Shown piece after piece: positions 1 through 8,746 of a stretch of DNA of 64,000 nucleotides (position 1 is its first letter; every line of letters starts with the position of its first letter). Where the stretch lies: NCBI GenBank assembly GCA_964371075.1, contig CAYJKN010000002.1, positions 124,001 through 188,000 on the forward strand, written 5' to 3'. The notes below the pieces were generated by a model. It made no database searches and was not told where the DNA came from. It saw only the letters and a list, made by a program, of their open reading frames with translations. Made by a program: the position numbers and the translations under genes. This DNA is from UTCHB3 sp964371075. Its GTDB lineage: Bacteria > Bacteroidota > Ignavibacteria > Ignavibacteriales > Ignavibacteriaceae.

Positions 1-939
1 GAGGAGATTGAGCGACTGCGCCCAACACTCTACACAGCAAAGGAATATACAATTCAGGTTCCCCAGGAGGTTTATACCCCGCTGAGTATGGGACTCGATT
101 CTGTAAAATATTCTCCATCACTTAAATGGGTTCCTGATCTTCCCAAAATTGAGGATGGCAGAACCTACGCCCGTGTTCAGGATTTTGTTGTTATGCAGAT
201 TATCGAAAACAATAACTGGCAGCGCCCTGTTTATTTCTCCACCACTTGTAGCGACGATACAAAAATTGGTCTTCAAAAATTCCTTTATCTTGAAGGAATG
301 GCTTTCAGACTTATGCCTTTTGAAATCCCTGCAGGAAAAGATGGAGTAAATGAAAAAATTCTCTGGAAACAGGTGATGGAAGAACCTCAGAGTTACAGCA
401 AGGAATACAAAGCCGGCTTTAAGTTCAGAGGACTTGCCGACAGTTCAATATTCCTCGATGAAAATCACAAAAGAATGACACTGAACTATAGAAACGCGTT
501 CCTTCGTCTCTCGAACTATTATATGATCGAAAAAAAGGATAACGCCACAGCTCTTAAAGTCTTAAATGAGATGGAAAAGAAGATGCCACTGGCAAGAACG
601 GGACTCGACTATAGATACCGTGCCGATCTTGCAAATCTTTATAGAAGACTCGGCGATCTTGAGACTTATAAAAGAATGATGGCTGAGCTTGAACCCGAAG
701 CACTTATGATCATTCGTGATAATCCTCAGGTTCTTACGATGGATGTTTCTACTGTAACAATCCTTTTGGATTATTATGAAACTGTGAAAAAAGCCGAGAA
801 TGCTTTGGTTCTTGTAGATTTACTCGAGAAATATTATCCCGGCAATCCTGATGTTCAGGCACAAAGGGATAAATTTAATGCCATTCTCACAGGCAAGGTT
901 CCTGCAGACACTGCCAAAAAAGATACTGCTAAAAAATAG
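1..939 (+). CDS. DUF2723/GT117 protein O-mannosyltransferase-like protein, C-terminal part
   Basis: The reading frame is open from base 1, so this is the last ~312 residues of a longer protein whose start lies outside the window. The segment W-x-RPVYFS followed by YLEGMAFRLMPF resembles the conserved C-terminal region of DUF2723 (GT117) membrane glycosyltransferases of Bacteroidota, whose N-terminal half carries the membrane helices and presumed catalytic site. Residues after about 150 of the visible part are helical and TPR-like (paired YRxLGD/ALVLVDLLEKYYP helices). The tail is Lys-rich (KKDTAKK). Family membership is inferred from the C-terminal motif only. A strong terminator follows, so the next gene has its own transcript. 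Confidence 0.75.
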   Translation, partial: EEIERLRPTLYTAKEYTIQVPQEVYTPLSMGLDSVKYSPSLKWVPDLPKIEDGRTYARVQDFVVMQIIENNNWQRPVYFSTTCSDDTKIGLQKFLYLEGMAFRLMPFEIPAGKDGVNEKILWKQVMEEPQSYSKEYKAGFKFRGLADSSIFLDENHKRMTLNYRNAFLRLSNYYMIEKKDNATALKVLNEMEKKMPLARTGLDYRYRADLANLYRRLGDLETYKRMMAELEPEALMIIRDNPQVLTMDVSTVTILLDYYETVKKAENALVLVDLLEKYYPGNPDVQAQRDKFNAILTGKVPADTAKKDTAKK

Positions 940-956
940 CTTTTAGACTTAAAAAG

Positions 957-991
957 AAGTACCGGGAACTTTAACACTCCCGGTACTTTTT
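957..991. terminator. bidirectional Rho-independent terminator
   Basis: An 11-bp perfect inverted repeat (AAGTACCGGGA / TCCCGGTACTT) with a 10-nt loop is flanked by an A-rich run on the left and a T-run on the right. It lies just after the DUF2723 gene and could act in either direction. Confidence 0.85.
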
Positions 992-1015
992 CTTTTTGTT
1001 GAGTAATACCACACC

Positions 1016-2074
1016 ATGAAAATACTGATCCTCGCACTCTCCGGAATAGGTGACGCACTGATGTTCACTCCGGCAGCCAAACTCATCCGGGAAAACTTCC
1101 CCAACGCCCAAATGGATGCTCTTGTCATGTTTGGTGGTGTAAAAAACATGTATGACCGCACAGGGCTTTTTGATAAAGTAATCCACTTCGATTTTATGTC
1201 AAAAGGTGCAATCGCCTCTCTTAAATTTGTAATGAAAACCCGCGGAAAATATACCCATTCAATAAGTGTTTATCCCTCAAACCGAAAAGAATATAATGCC
1301 ATCCAGTTTCTTTTGGGAGCAAAACACCGTGGTCAGGTAAAATATCTCAGAGCCGACACATCAAATCTTGGATTCCTCAACAATGTAAGAATAACCGAAG
1401 ATGACTCACTCCACAATGTGGAAGAGAATGTTGGACTGGTTAAAAAGATGTTTGGAATCACAGATACAACTCTACATCCATTGTTATTCCCTCTAAACAG
1501 TGAGGATGAAAAATTTGCTGATGATTTTTGCAAAAATGAGTTGGTGGCCGGTGTTCCTGTAATTGGTTTTCATCCGGGATGTGCAATATTTAAAAACCAT
1601 ATCAACAGACGGTGGGAACCTGAAAAGTTTGCCCAACTTGGCAAATTGTTAAAAGAAAAAAACAAATTTGAATTGCTTCTTTTTGGCGGTCCTGAAGAGA
1701 AAGAGTTGAGGGAAAAGATAATGGAATTGGCCGGTGAGGGGATATTTCATGAGCCAAAAACCAGGAATCTGAGTGAATCGGCGGCTTTAATTAAAAAATG
1801 TGACCTGTTTATCACAAACGATTCAAGTCTTATGCACACTTCCTCTGCGATGGGAGTAAAAGTACTAACAATTATTGGACCCACAAACATAAACTACATT
1901 CACCCCTGGAAAACGGACTACAGGATAATAACACTTGGTCTCGATTGTGCCCCGTGTTTTTTCTATTCGCCAAAACCGTTGGAATGCACACGAAACGATA
2001 TAAAATACAAATGTATCAAAGAGATTGAGGTGGTGAGGGTTTACAATGAGGCCGTTGAATTTCTTACTTCTTGA
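1016..2074 (+). CDS. glycosyltransferase family 9 (heptosyltransferase-like) protein
   Basis: This 352-residue protein has the GT9/ADP-heptose:LPS heptosyltransferase layout. The N-terminal Rossmann half opens with KILILALSGIGDALM. The second half has GFHPGC followed by RRWEPEKFAQL, then LFGGPEE, and the nucleotide-sugar site LFITNDSSLMHTSSAMGV with IGPTN. Such enzymes add sugars to the LPS core or other envelope glycans at the inner face of the membrane. The acceptor and donor cannot be read from sequence. A Cys-rich stretch near residues 305-330 (CAPCFF...CTRN...KC) occurs in many GT9 proteins. No SD is visible before the ATG. The 3' end overlaps the convergent receiver gene by 11 bp. Confidence 0.85.
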   Translation: MKILILALSGIGDALMFTPAAKLIRENFPNAQMDALVMFGGVKNMYDRTGLFDKVIHFDFMSKGAIASLKFVMKTRGKYTHSISVYPSNRKEYNAIQFLLGAKHRGQVKYLRADTSNLGFLNNVRITEDDSLHNVEENVGLVKKMFGITDTTLHPLLFPLNSEDEKFADDFCKNELVAGVPVIGFHPGCAIFKNHINRRWEPEKFAQLGKLLKEKNKFELLLFGGPEEKELREKIMELAGEGIFHEPKTRNLSESAALIKKCDLFITNDSSLMHTSSAMGVKVLTIIGPTNINYIHPWKTDYRIITLGLDCAPCFFYSPKPLECTRNDIKYKCIKEIEVVRVYNEAVEFLTS

Positions 2075-2438
2075 TCGATTCCAATACTTCTTCGATAAGT
2101 GAAATAAATTCTCTTTTTGTAAATGGTTTTGATATATAGTGGGTGCAACCGATATTCAGGAAAGTTTCCCTGTCGCCCGCCATCGCATAAGCTGTAACTG
2201 CTACAATTGGGATTGATTCGTATCCGGCAATCTTTCTTATTCTTTTAGTTGCTTCAATGCCGTTCATCCCCAATCCAAGATTAATATCCATTAGAATCAA
2301 ATCAAATGAGTTCTGATTACAGATTTCAATGGAACCGGGTCCATCACTCGCCGTTTTTACATTCCCTATTTTTTTAAGGAAATGCATCATCACATCTCTG
2401 TTTTCTTTATTGTCTTCAACCAGGAGAATTTCAGGCAT
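2064..2438 (-). CDS. stand-alone response regulator receiver protein (CheY-like)
   Basis: This 124-residue protein is a single receiver domain with no output domain. The acidic pocket is near the start (VEDN), the phospho-acceptor is D51 in LILMDINLG, the switch residue lies in VAVTAYA, and the conserved lysine is in ISKPF. It closely resembles the C-terminal receiver domains of the hybrid kinases at 40887-43214 and 49176-51545, including the NLG-x-GM-x-G and GCTHY motifs. It may therefore be a diffusible partner of a hybrid kinase, or derived from one. No kinase gene is adjacent. It ends convergently with the GT9 gene. Confidence 0.9.
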   Translation of the reverse strand: MPEILLVEDNKENRDVMMHFLKKIGNVKTASDGPGSIEICNQNSFDLILMDINLGLGMNGIEATKRIRKIAGYESIPIVAVTAYAMAGDRETFLNIGCTHYISKPFTKREFISLIEEVLESIKK

Positions 2439-2619
2439 ATACTCTACTTCACACTTTAATCTATAAAAAAGATAATACCGATATTTAACTTAAAGAAATT
2501 TAGACTTTAAAAAAAGAAATATCAGGTAAACCACCGAGCCCACCGAGTCCACAGAGGGGGGTCTGAGTTAAACCGCAAAGGCCACCAAGAGCGCAAAGGG
2601 AGAAAGATATAACTCCCCT

Positions 2620-2633
2620 TCCGACAAGTCGGA
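2620..2633. repeat. 14-bp palindrome, copy 1 of 3 in the window
   Basis: TCCGACAAGTCGGA has 6-bp perfect arms and a 2-nt loop. The same 14-mer recurs at 59388-59401 and 59627-59640 inside tRNA-like fragments. Here it interrupts the short-word repeat stretch. Confidence 0.85.
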
Positions 2634-2673
2634 ATTAAAATCTGCGAAAATCCGTTTAATCTGCGTGTACCTG

Positions 2674-2687
2674 TTCGCCGAGGCGAA
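2674..2687. repeat. 14-bp palindrome of the same architecture
   Basis: TTCGCCGAGGCGAA has 6-bp perfect arms and a 2-nt loop. It differs in sequence from the palindrome at 2620 but has the same geometry, and it also sits within a word repeat between two ATCTGCG-type units. Confidence 0.75.
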
Positions 2688-2730
2688 TCTGCGTCCCCTA
2701 AAACTCCGTGTAATCCAAATTCTATTAAAA

Positions 2731-2766
2731 ATTACTGCATTACTGCATTATTGGATTACTGCATTA
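2731..2766 (-). repeat. octamer array (4 x 8 nt) supplying a stop codon
   Basis: Read on the minus strand this is TAA-TGCAGT, AATCCAAT, AATGCAGT, AATGCAGT plus AAT: four octamers with a TAA every 8 nt, so stops fall in all three frames. The first TAA (2764-2766) is the stop codon of the propeller protein gene next to it. Three similar arrays are at 36525-36560, 36948-36983 and 39791-39826. Confidence 0.85.
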
Positions 2767-4875
2767 TTTCAGCAGCACCATTTTTCGGACAAGATTTTGG
2801 CCATTGCCTGAGAGTCGATAAAAATAGACTCCTGAAGCGTAATTATCGCCATCAAAAGTTACAAAATGGGAACCGGCTCCGAGAAATCCTTCATGCAGAG
2901 TACCTGTTTCATTTCCAAGAATATCGTAAACGGTTAGCCGGTAGTCGCCTGCCTCGGGAACAACAAAATTTATTGTTGTAACAGGGTTAAACGGATTTGG
3001 ATAGTTTTGACCAAGCTCCATCAAAACGGGAATCACCGGTTTCTCTTCGATTGAAGTTGGTGTCCCTGTTCCGCCACCATTGGTGGTTTTCATTAACAAA
3101 CCGTATGTACCAACAAGCCAACCGTTGTTTTTGTCAAAAAAGTAGGACTTTTTAAATGTATTGGTAACTCCCGTGGGAACCTTTACCCAGTCATATCCAC
3201 TGTTCGAGGTTCTGTAAAAACTGCCAAAAGAACCGGCGGTAAATCCATTAAGAGTATCATAAAAATAGACCGAATTGAGCCAGTTTACTTGCGGAATAGT
3301 ATCAATTATCTTCCAGGACCCGCCCAGAAATGTTGATTTCAGAACGATACCATACTTTCCAACGATCCATCCAATGCCCCCGGGGAAATGGATATCTCTC
3401 AAATCAAACTTTGGGTCAATCGATTGATCCAACATCCCTACCGGTGCTCCGAGCATCAAGAGGATTGTTCCTGCGTCTCCAATTAAAATAGCCGAACGCG
3501 AAGAGAGGGTATAAATTCCTCTATATGTATGAAAAAGGGTGCCCCCTTTTCCCCATGTTGCACCTGTTGGTTCATTGTTTGAGATAAGGTATGCGCCGTT
3601 TTGTCCTGCAACTTTATTAGCTCTTTTTGTTCCCTCAATTGAATAGAGATCATCGGAGGTTAAGTGGCTGATATCCTGTCTTATCCAGTTTTGTCCGGCG
3701 TCAAGAGTCTGAAGGATTGTTCCGTCGTCCCCCACTATCCATCCTCTAATAGTATCGAGGAAATAGAGGTCGTTTAAGTTGGTGTTTTGATCGGTAAACT
3801 GCCTTATCCAGGTGTCGCCACCATCCTCGGTTCTCAGAATAAGTCCACTGTCACCAACGGCAGTGCCAATCATTGGATTCAGAAAATCTATCGAATTTAT
3901 GGTGTTTTCAGAACCTTCGGATTGAAAGTCCCAGTTCTCACCAGCATCGGTGGTGTGCATTATCAAACCGTTGTTCCCAAAAACCCAACCGTCGTTTCCG
4001 GAAAAAGTTGAATAATTAAAACTGAATTTTGAACTGTCGGAAGTTTTATTCCAGGTGGTTCCGCCATTACTGCTTTTAAATATTACTCCCGGAGCTCCTG
4101 CTGTGATGATTTGATTTCCCGGAAGGATGGATGCGGTTTTAAGCCAGCCGTAAAACCCGGCTTCAAATTTTGTCCAGGTGAGGCCACCATCAACGGTTTT
4201 TAGTGCGAGACCTTCTCTCCCAAAAGCCCACCCGTTTAAATTGTCGGTAAAGAGAATTTTGGAGATGGTTAATGAAATGTTGCTGTTAACGATGTTCCAG
4301 GAGTTACCCCCGTTGGTGGTGGAGTAGATGGATCCTGATTCACCGGCGAGGAAGCCCCTGTTATTATCAAAAAAGAACAGACTGGCAATCGAGATAGTGT
4401 CGAAGAATTTTTTTGTCCAGGTGATTCCATTATCCTGTGAAGTAAGGAACAATCCTTTGTCGCCTGCTGCAAACGTCGTTCCACCCGGGAGCAGTTGAAT
4501 TGATTTAACATCGCGGATTGAATCAACTGCAATTAGTTGGAAGGAGTTGCCACCGTCGCTTGTTCTCAAAATTTTACCTGAAGAACAGCCCATAATTCCG
4601 GTGTTTTTATCGATGAACGATGCCGAAATAAGATCGTTGTTGGTTCCGGTTGGAATTACCTGCCAGTTGGCTCCGGCGTCGGAGGTTTTTATAAATGCGC
4701 CGGCATTTCCAACTATATAACAGTTTTGTGCATCAAAAGCTTGACCTGCATTAAGGTTTTTACCCACAGGCAGGGGATTTTGCCAGATCCAGTTGGTCTG
4801 CGAAAAGGTTGTAACAGAAAGGATTGTCACAAAAACAGCAAGATATTTAAGATGATTTGACATTTTTTGTTTCAT
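2764..4875 (-). CDS. secreted Ycf48/BNR-like beta-propeller protein with type IX sorting domain
   Basis: A signal peptide (about residues 5-25, ending TFSQ) is followed by many repeats of the Ycf48/HCF136-like type, with T-x-DGG-x-x-W turns spaced by about 40 residues (for example TSDAGANW, TVDGGLTWTK, TEDGGDTWIR). These fold as beta-propellers, often as adhesive or scaffold parts. The last ~85 residues are a T9SS-like sorting domain (QNYPNPFNPVTTINF, VYDILG, SGVYFYRL, KMVLLK). An ATG at 4875 is preferred to the TTG at 4881 because AGG lies 7 nt upstream of it. The cargo function is unknown. The stop codon is provided by the octamer array. The barrel-protein gene upstream lies only a few bases away, so the two probably share a transcript. 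Confidence 0.8.
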   Translation of the reverse strand: MKQKMSNHLKYLAVFVTILSVTTFSQTNWIWQNPLPVGKNLNAGQAFDAQNCYIVGNAGAFIKTSDAGANWQVIPTGTNNDLISASFIDKNTGIMGCSSGKILRTSDGGNSFQLIAVDSIRDVKSIQLLPGGTTFAAGDKGLFLTSQDNGITWTKKFFDTISIASLFFFDNNRGFLAGESGSIYSTTNGGNSWNIVNSNISLTISKILFTDNLNGWAFGREGLALKTVDGGLTWTKFEAGFYGWLKTASILPGNQIITAGAPGVIFKSSNGGTTWNKTSDSSKFSFNYSTFSGNDGWVFGNNGLIMHTTDAGENWDFQSEGSENTINSIDFLNPMIGTAVGDSGLILRTEDGGDTWIRQFTDQNTNLNDLYFLDTIRGWIVGDDGTILQTLDAGQNWIRQDISHLTSDDLYSIEGTKRANKVAGQNGAYLISNNEPTGATWGKGGTLFHTYRGIYTLSSRSAILIGDAGTILLMLGAPVGMLDQSIDPKFDLRDIHFPGGIGWIVGKYGIVLKSTFLGGSWKIIDTIPQVNWLNSVYFYDTLNGFTAGSFGSFYRTSNSGYDWVKVPTGVTNTFKKSYFFDKNNGWLVGTYGLLMKTTNGGGTGTPTSIEEKPVIPVLMELGQNYPNPFNPVTTINFVVPEAGDYRLTVYDILGNETGTLHEGFLGAGSHFVTFDGDNYASGVYFYRLSGNGQNLVRKMVLLK

Positions 4876-4883
4876 TTTCAAAC

Positions 4884-5438
4884 CTAAAACTTAAACCGGA
4901 AGCCGGATTGAATGGCAATATATGCACGGGAGACATACTTTGTTCTTATTCTGTTATAGCGGGCATTAACATCCAGATCGAGTCCCGGGGCGAGATAAAT
5001 TCTGAATCCTACTTCCGGAGAGATACCCGGAGCAATTTCCTTGGTAATTTCTTCCGGTTTTCCCAATACTCCATAATCCACCCGGAGGAAATATTCGGTA
5101 AAAAACACACCTCCCTCAACTCCAACATAAGGTGAAATTTCACTTCCCTCAACAAAAACATAACGCAAACCGAGAGTAACGGGAATGGAACTGAAATTAA
5201 AATCATAACCCGGCAGGTCTTCTTTTAGTCCACAATAATAATATCCTGTGGTGAGGGTTGCTTCAAGTCCGGGGAAAAGTACGGGCAGGTTAAAACTGAT
5301 GTTGCCACCAAAGCCGGCATCAACATGGGTTTCAAGTTGTCCCGCAGGAATTGCAGCGGAACCCTGTAGTCTGATTCCGGGCTGGGCATTGCATAAAACT
5401 GCAAGTGAGATGAGAAGAAAAAAGAATACTTTATTCAA
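4884..5438 (-). CDS. outer membrane beta-barrel protein (porin-family fold)
   Basis: The 184-residue protein starts with a signal peptide (VFFFLLISLAVLCNAQ). Alternating hydrophobic/polar strands follow, and it ends in an aromatic residue (SGFRFKF), as outer-membrane barrels do. Segments such as TLGLRYVFVEGSEISPYVGVEGG resemble the OmpX/OprF-like beta-barrel family of Bacteroidota. The start codon appears to be TTG (codon at 5436-5438), because no ATG precedes the signal peptide. It is transcribed toward the propeller gene, with only a few bases between them. No function beyond the fold can be read. Confidence 0.7.
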   Translation of the reverse strand: MNKVFFFLLISLAVLCNAQPGIRLQGSAAIPAGQLETHVDAGFGGNISFNLPVLFPGLEATLTTGYYYCGLKEDLPGYDFNFSSIPVTLGLRYVFVEGSEISPYVGVEGGVFFTEYFLRVDYGVLGKPEEITKEIAPGISPEVGFRIYLAPGLDLDVNARYNRIRTKYVSRAYIAIQSGFRFKF

Positions 5439-5552
5439 TCTTATAAATTCTTTTTATTTTTACTTGATGTATTTAATTATATTTGAATTGTAGTTGGCGA
5501 CAAAGCCAAGAAAATTTAAAAACCGTATCCAATTTAAGATAATCTGCACTAA

Positions 5553-7883
5553 ATGCGAATAATTTTTCCTTTACTTTTACTGGTTTTCCTCACTACTGAG
5601 AATTGTCCGCAGGGCAGAAACTACACACTCTCGGGTGTTATCTCTGAAGCTGAGAGTGGCGAAGTGCTTATTGGTGCTTATGTTGCCGTTTACAAAGACT
5701 CTCTGAAAAAGGGAAACCCCCTCAGATCGATCACTTCCAATAAATTTGGTTTCTATTCACTCCCGGCAATGCCCGCAGGTAGATATTACCTCTATTCAGG
5801 TGCATTGGGCTTTGAAACATTTGGTAAACATATTGAAATGACGGGAGAGGCTGCCAGTATCCGCCTGGATATTCATCTGAAAAAATCTTCAATCCTCTTG
5901 AGTGAAGTGACGGTTATGGCGGAGAAATATGAAGATTTTGCCAATACATCCGGCACAGTGGAGCTTGATCCAGAGATGATTCAGACACTACCTTCATTTG
6001 GAGGAGAGACAGATATTTTTCGTGCACTCCAACTTTTACCCGGTGTCTCCAATGCAAACGAACTTTCTGCAGGCATCTATGTAAGAGGCAGTTCTGCAGA
6101 CCAAACCCTTACACTTATCGATGGGGTGCAGGTTTATAATCCTTCTCATCTTGGTGGATTTGCCAGCACATTTAATTCCGATGCAATTCAGAATATTAAA
6201 CTGATAAAAGGGGCATTCCCGGCACAGTATGGGGGCAGACTCTCCAGTGTTCTCGATGTTACAACCCGTGAAGGTTCATCTGAGAAATTTATCGGTTCAC
6301 TCAGCCTTTCAAATATCAGCAGTCGCTTTACTGTTGAGGGTCCGCTGTCGGAAAAATCAACCTATATCCTTTCTGCCAGAATGATGTATCTCGATAAACT
6401 GCTTACCCTGATCCCTCAAGCTGACAAGTTTCCAAGATATGGTTTTTATGATGCCAACGGAAAAATAAGTTACAATATTTCAGAGACCGACAAACTTTTT
6501 ATTACAGGGTTTTTCAGTAGTGATCAGCTCACCGAACCCCCTGCAAGCAAAGATATCGGCTTTGATATCGGATGGAAAAATTCCACCGTGAATATGACCT
6601 GGACCAAAATCTACACATCACAGATTTTCACAAGCACATCACTGATTTATACTTATTACGATTTTAAAACGGCAATGAAGGACAAAAATCCAACAAAAAA
6701 GGATGCTCTCGATTTTTTCACTTCCTCACTTGTTAATGATTTTCAGTTAAAAACCGATATCCAATTTTACCTGAATCCCTCAAATATCCTTCAAATGGGT
6801 GCTGAAGTAACGTATCATAATTTTGAAGTGCTTACAAGCGATTTTTACAATACACAATTAAAATATTCGGTGAACCCCGGTAGAAGTTACAAAGCGCTTG
6901 AAGTTTCCCTTTTTGCTCAAGACGAAATTACCGTTTTCTCTGATTTAAAAACCAATGTGGGAATGCGTTTTTACTACTATAACGAAGGAAAACTCTACGG
7001 TTGGGAACCGAGAGTTTCGTTTACTTATTACATGTTCGACCGGTTGGTGTTAAGAGGTGCTTTTGCAATAGCAAATCAGCCGATTCATCTTCTTGCAAGA
7101 AACGATGTTTATCTCCCCACGGATGTCTGGTTTCCTTCAACTTCAACAATTAAACCTGCACGTTCAATGCAAGGTGCTTTTGGGTTTGAAGCAACAAGTG
7201 CCGACAAAACTTTCCTTTTTACTCTTGAGGGGTATTACAAAGATCTTGAAAATCTTTACGAGTATAAAGAGGATGCCGATTTTGCATATTCGAGCAATTA
7301 TGAACGACAACTTACAACAGGAAGAGGCGAAGCGTATGGCGTTGAGTTGTTTTTTAATAAAAGAATAGGTAACATCACAGGCTGGTTTGGTTATACACTC
7401 TCATGGACAAAAAGATATTTTGATGATCTGAACAGGAGTGAACCTTTTTATCCTCAGTTTGACAGAAGACACGATGTTTCAATTGTGTTAAGCTGGCAGC
7501 CTTCCACAACACTCTCCTTTGCAGCAACATGGAACTATTCAACAGGAAAAGCTTTCCCTCTGCCAATTATGCAATATTCATTCCTTGGTATGAACAACGC
7601 AAAAGAGAACGAAACCGAGGTTTTTTACGAATATTCTGCCAGAGACGCATTTCGTCTTCCGGCATTTCACAAACTCGACTTGAGTGTTAATTATATCCTC
7701 AAATGGAATGAAAAGGAAATTGAACTTTCACTGAACATCTATAATGTTTACAACCGGTTTAATGTTTTCTCCAAATATGTAGGATACAAAACTGATGAGG
7801 TAACCGGGATCAGAACTCCGATTCTAAAACAATTTACCCTCTATCCATTTTTACCATCTATTGGGATTAAGGTTCATTTATGA
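5553..7883 (+). CDS. TonB-dependent outer-membrane receptor with carboxypeptidase-regulatory-like domain
   Basis: The 776-residue protein has a signal peptide (residues 1-20), then a carboxypeptidase D regulatory-like Ig fold (about 25-115: LSGVISEAESGEVLIGAYV). A plug domain follows (about 130-245: LQLLPGVSNANELSAGIYVRG, LIDGVQVYNPSH, GAFPAQYGGRLSSVLDV), and then a 22-strand-type barrel to the end. It is SusC/FecA-like and would import a ligand through the outer membrane using TonB energy. The ligand is unknown. It overlaps the DUF4249 gene by ATGA, the usual receptor/DUF4249 pairing in Bacteroidota. The 114-bp gap to the divergent barrel gene must hold both promoters. Confidence 0.9.
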   Translation: MRIIFPLLLLVFLTTENCPQGRNYTLSGVISEAESGEVLIGAYVAVYKDSLKKGNPLRSITSNKFGFYSLPAMPAGRYYLYSGALGFETFGKHIEMTGEAASIRLDIHLKKSSILLSEVTVMAEKYEDFANTSGTVELDPEMIQTLPSFGGETDIFRALQLLPGVSNANELSAGIYVRGSSADQTLTLIDGVQVYNPSHLGGFASTFNSDAIQNIKLIKGAFPAQYGGRLSSVLDVTTREGSSEKFIGSLSLSNISSRFTVEGPLSEKSTYILSARMMYLDKLLTLIPQADKFPRYGFYDANGKISYNISETDKLFITGFFSSDQLTEPPASKDIGFDIGWKNSTVNMTWTKIYTSQIFTSTSLIYTYYDFKTAMKDKNPTKKDALDFFTSSLVNDFQLKTDIQFYLNPSNILQMGAEVTYHNFEVLTSDFYNTQLKYSVNPGRSYKALEVSLFAQDEITVFSDLKTNVGMRFYYYNEGKLYGWEPRVSFTYYMFDRLVLRGAFAIANQPIHLLARNDVYLPTDVWFPSTSTIKPARSMQGAFGFEATSADKTFLFTLEGYYKDLENLYEYKEDADFAYSSNYERQLTTGRGEAYGVELFFNKRIGNITGWFGYTLSWTKRYFDDLNRSEPFYPQFDRRHDVSIVLSWQPSTTLSFAATWNYSTGKAFPLPIMQYSFLGMNNAKENETEVFYEYSARDAFRLPAFHKLDLSVNYILKWNEKEIELSLNIYNVYNRFNVFSKYVGYKTDEVTGIRTPILKQFTLYPFLPSIGIKVHL

Positions 7884-8731
7884 GAGAAAAAAGCGCTTTA
7901 ACCCGATCGAAACTGTTTCCATTTATCTTATTGATAGTGGTGGGATTCCTGTTTACAGGGTGTGAACAAATTGTGGAAGAGGAAGAATTCCCTTACGAAA
8001 CAAAATTAGTGATCAGAGGTTTACTCGAAGATGGTCAGGATATTAAAGAGATTTTTATAGGAAGGACACTTCCTGTTGCCGTTCCATTCAGAGCTGATTT
8101 TTCCAATCTCCCTGATGCCGTTGTGTCGATAAAAGTTGATACTCTTAGATATATACTAAAACATACAAAAGACGGACTTTATAATGCACCCGCGGGTGTG
8201 AAAGCAAGAGCGGGGAAAACCTATGAACTGTTGGTTTCATGGGGAGGTTATTCAGCAGGGGCAATCACCAAAATCCCTGAAGCCGGATCGGTTGGTGGAG
8301 TTTTTATGGTGAATTCTGTGAATGATACAGGTAAATCAATCAGAGTGATGAGCGTTGAGGTAACACCAAGAGCTGATGAAGCTTATGCTGCAACATGGCT
8401 CGCATTTACACAGTCGGGACAGATCTACACTGAGGACATAAAATATAACACAGTGGTGAGGAAATTACCCGGAGCCACCACCAACACTGTTCAAATATTA
8501 TCTGCTGAAGTGCCGGCATCTTATGCTTCAAAACCACAGGACCTTGGAGTGGGGATTTATGTTTATGACACTTCATTCTACGATTATTTCAAAACCAAAG
8601 GGTCGAGCAAACTCTCCGATGCGGTGTTTGGTCAACCTTCAACTTCTGTCAGATGGAATATTCTCGGTGACGGTATTGGTATGTTCATCGGCAGGAGCAA
8701 AACAGTTAAGGCCATCAGCTCTTTGCAGTAA
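7880..8731 (+). CDS. DUF4249 lipoprotein, partner of TonB receptor
   Basis: This 283-residue protein has a lipoprotein signal (LLIVVGFLFTGC, lipobox Cys at about residue 28), followed by EQIVEEEEFPYETKLVIRG and Ig-like beta segments typical of DUF4249. Such proteins are encoded next to TonB receptors and are thought to be surface or periplasmic partners in ligand capture. The start codon overlaps the receptor stop codon (ATGA), which implies coupled translation. The assignment rests on the N-terminal pattern and on context. Confidence 0.75.
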   Translation: MREKSALTRSKLFPFILLIVVGFLFTGCEQIVEEEEFPYETKLVIRGLLEDGQDIKEIFIGRTLPVAVPFRADFSNLPDAVVSIKVDTLRYILKHTKDGLYNAPAGVKARAGKTYELLVSWGGYSAGAITKIPEAGSVGGVFMVNSVNDTGKSIRVMSVEVTPRADEAYAATWLAFTQSGQIYTEDIKYNTVVRKLPGATTNTVQILSAEVPASYASKPQDLGVGIYVYDTSFYDYFKTKGSSKLSDAVFGQPSTSVRWNILGDGIGMFIGRSKTVKAISSLQ

Positions 8732-8746
8732 AACCTTCGATTAAAA

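Larger units (their letters stand above)
2439..2730. other. gene-free stretch of degenerate short-word repeats
   Basis: No plausible gene is present. From 2530 the DNA consists of 9-nt words: three consecutive nonamers of the form nCCAC-C/A-GAG at 2530-2556, and three of the form nnnncaaag-like type (ACCGCAAAG, GCCACCAAG, AGCGCAAAG) at 2572-2598. A second word family built on AATCTGCG / AAAATCCG covers about 2639-2700. Two 14-bp palindromes are embedded (2620-2633 and 2674-2687). The stretch leads into the octamer array at the 3' end of the next minus-strand gene. Confidence 0.7.

Noticed and set aside
2751..2981. 76-codon plus-strand frame opposite the end of a propeller gene
   Set aside because: It lies on the complementary strand of the sorting domain, has no ribosome site, and starts inside the octamer array.
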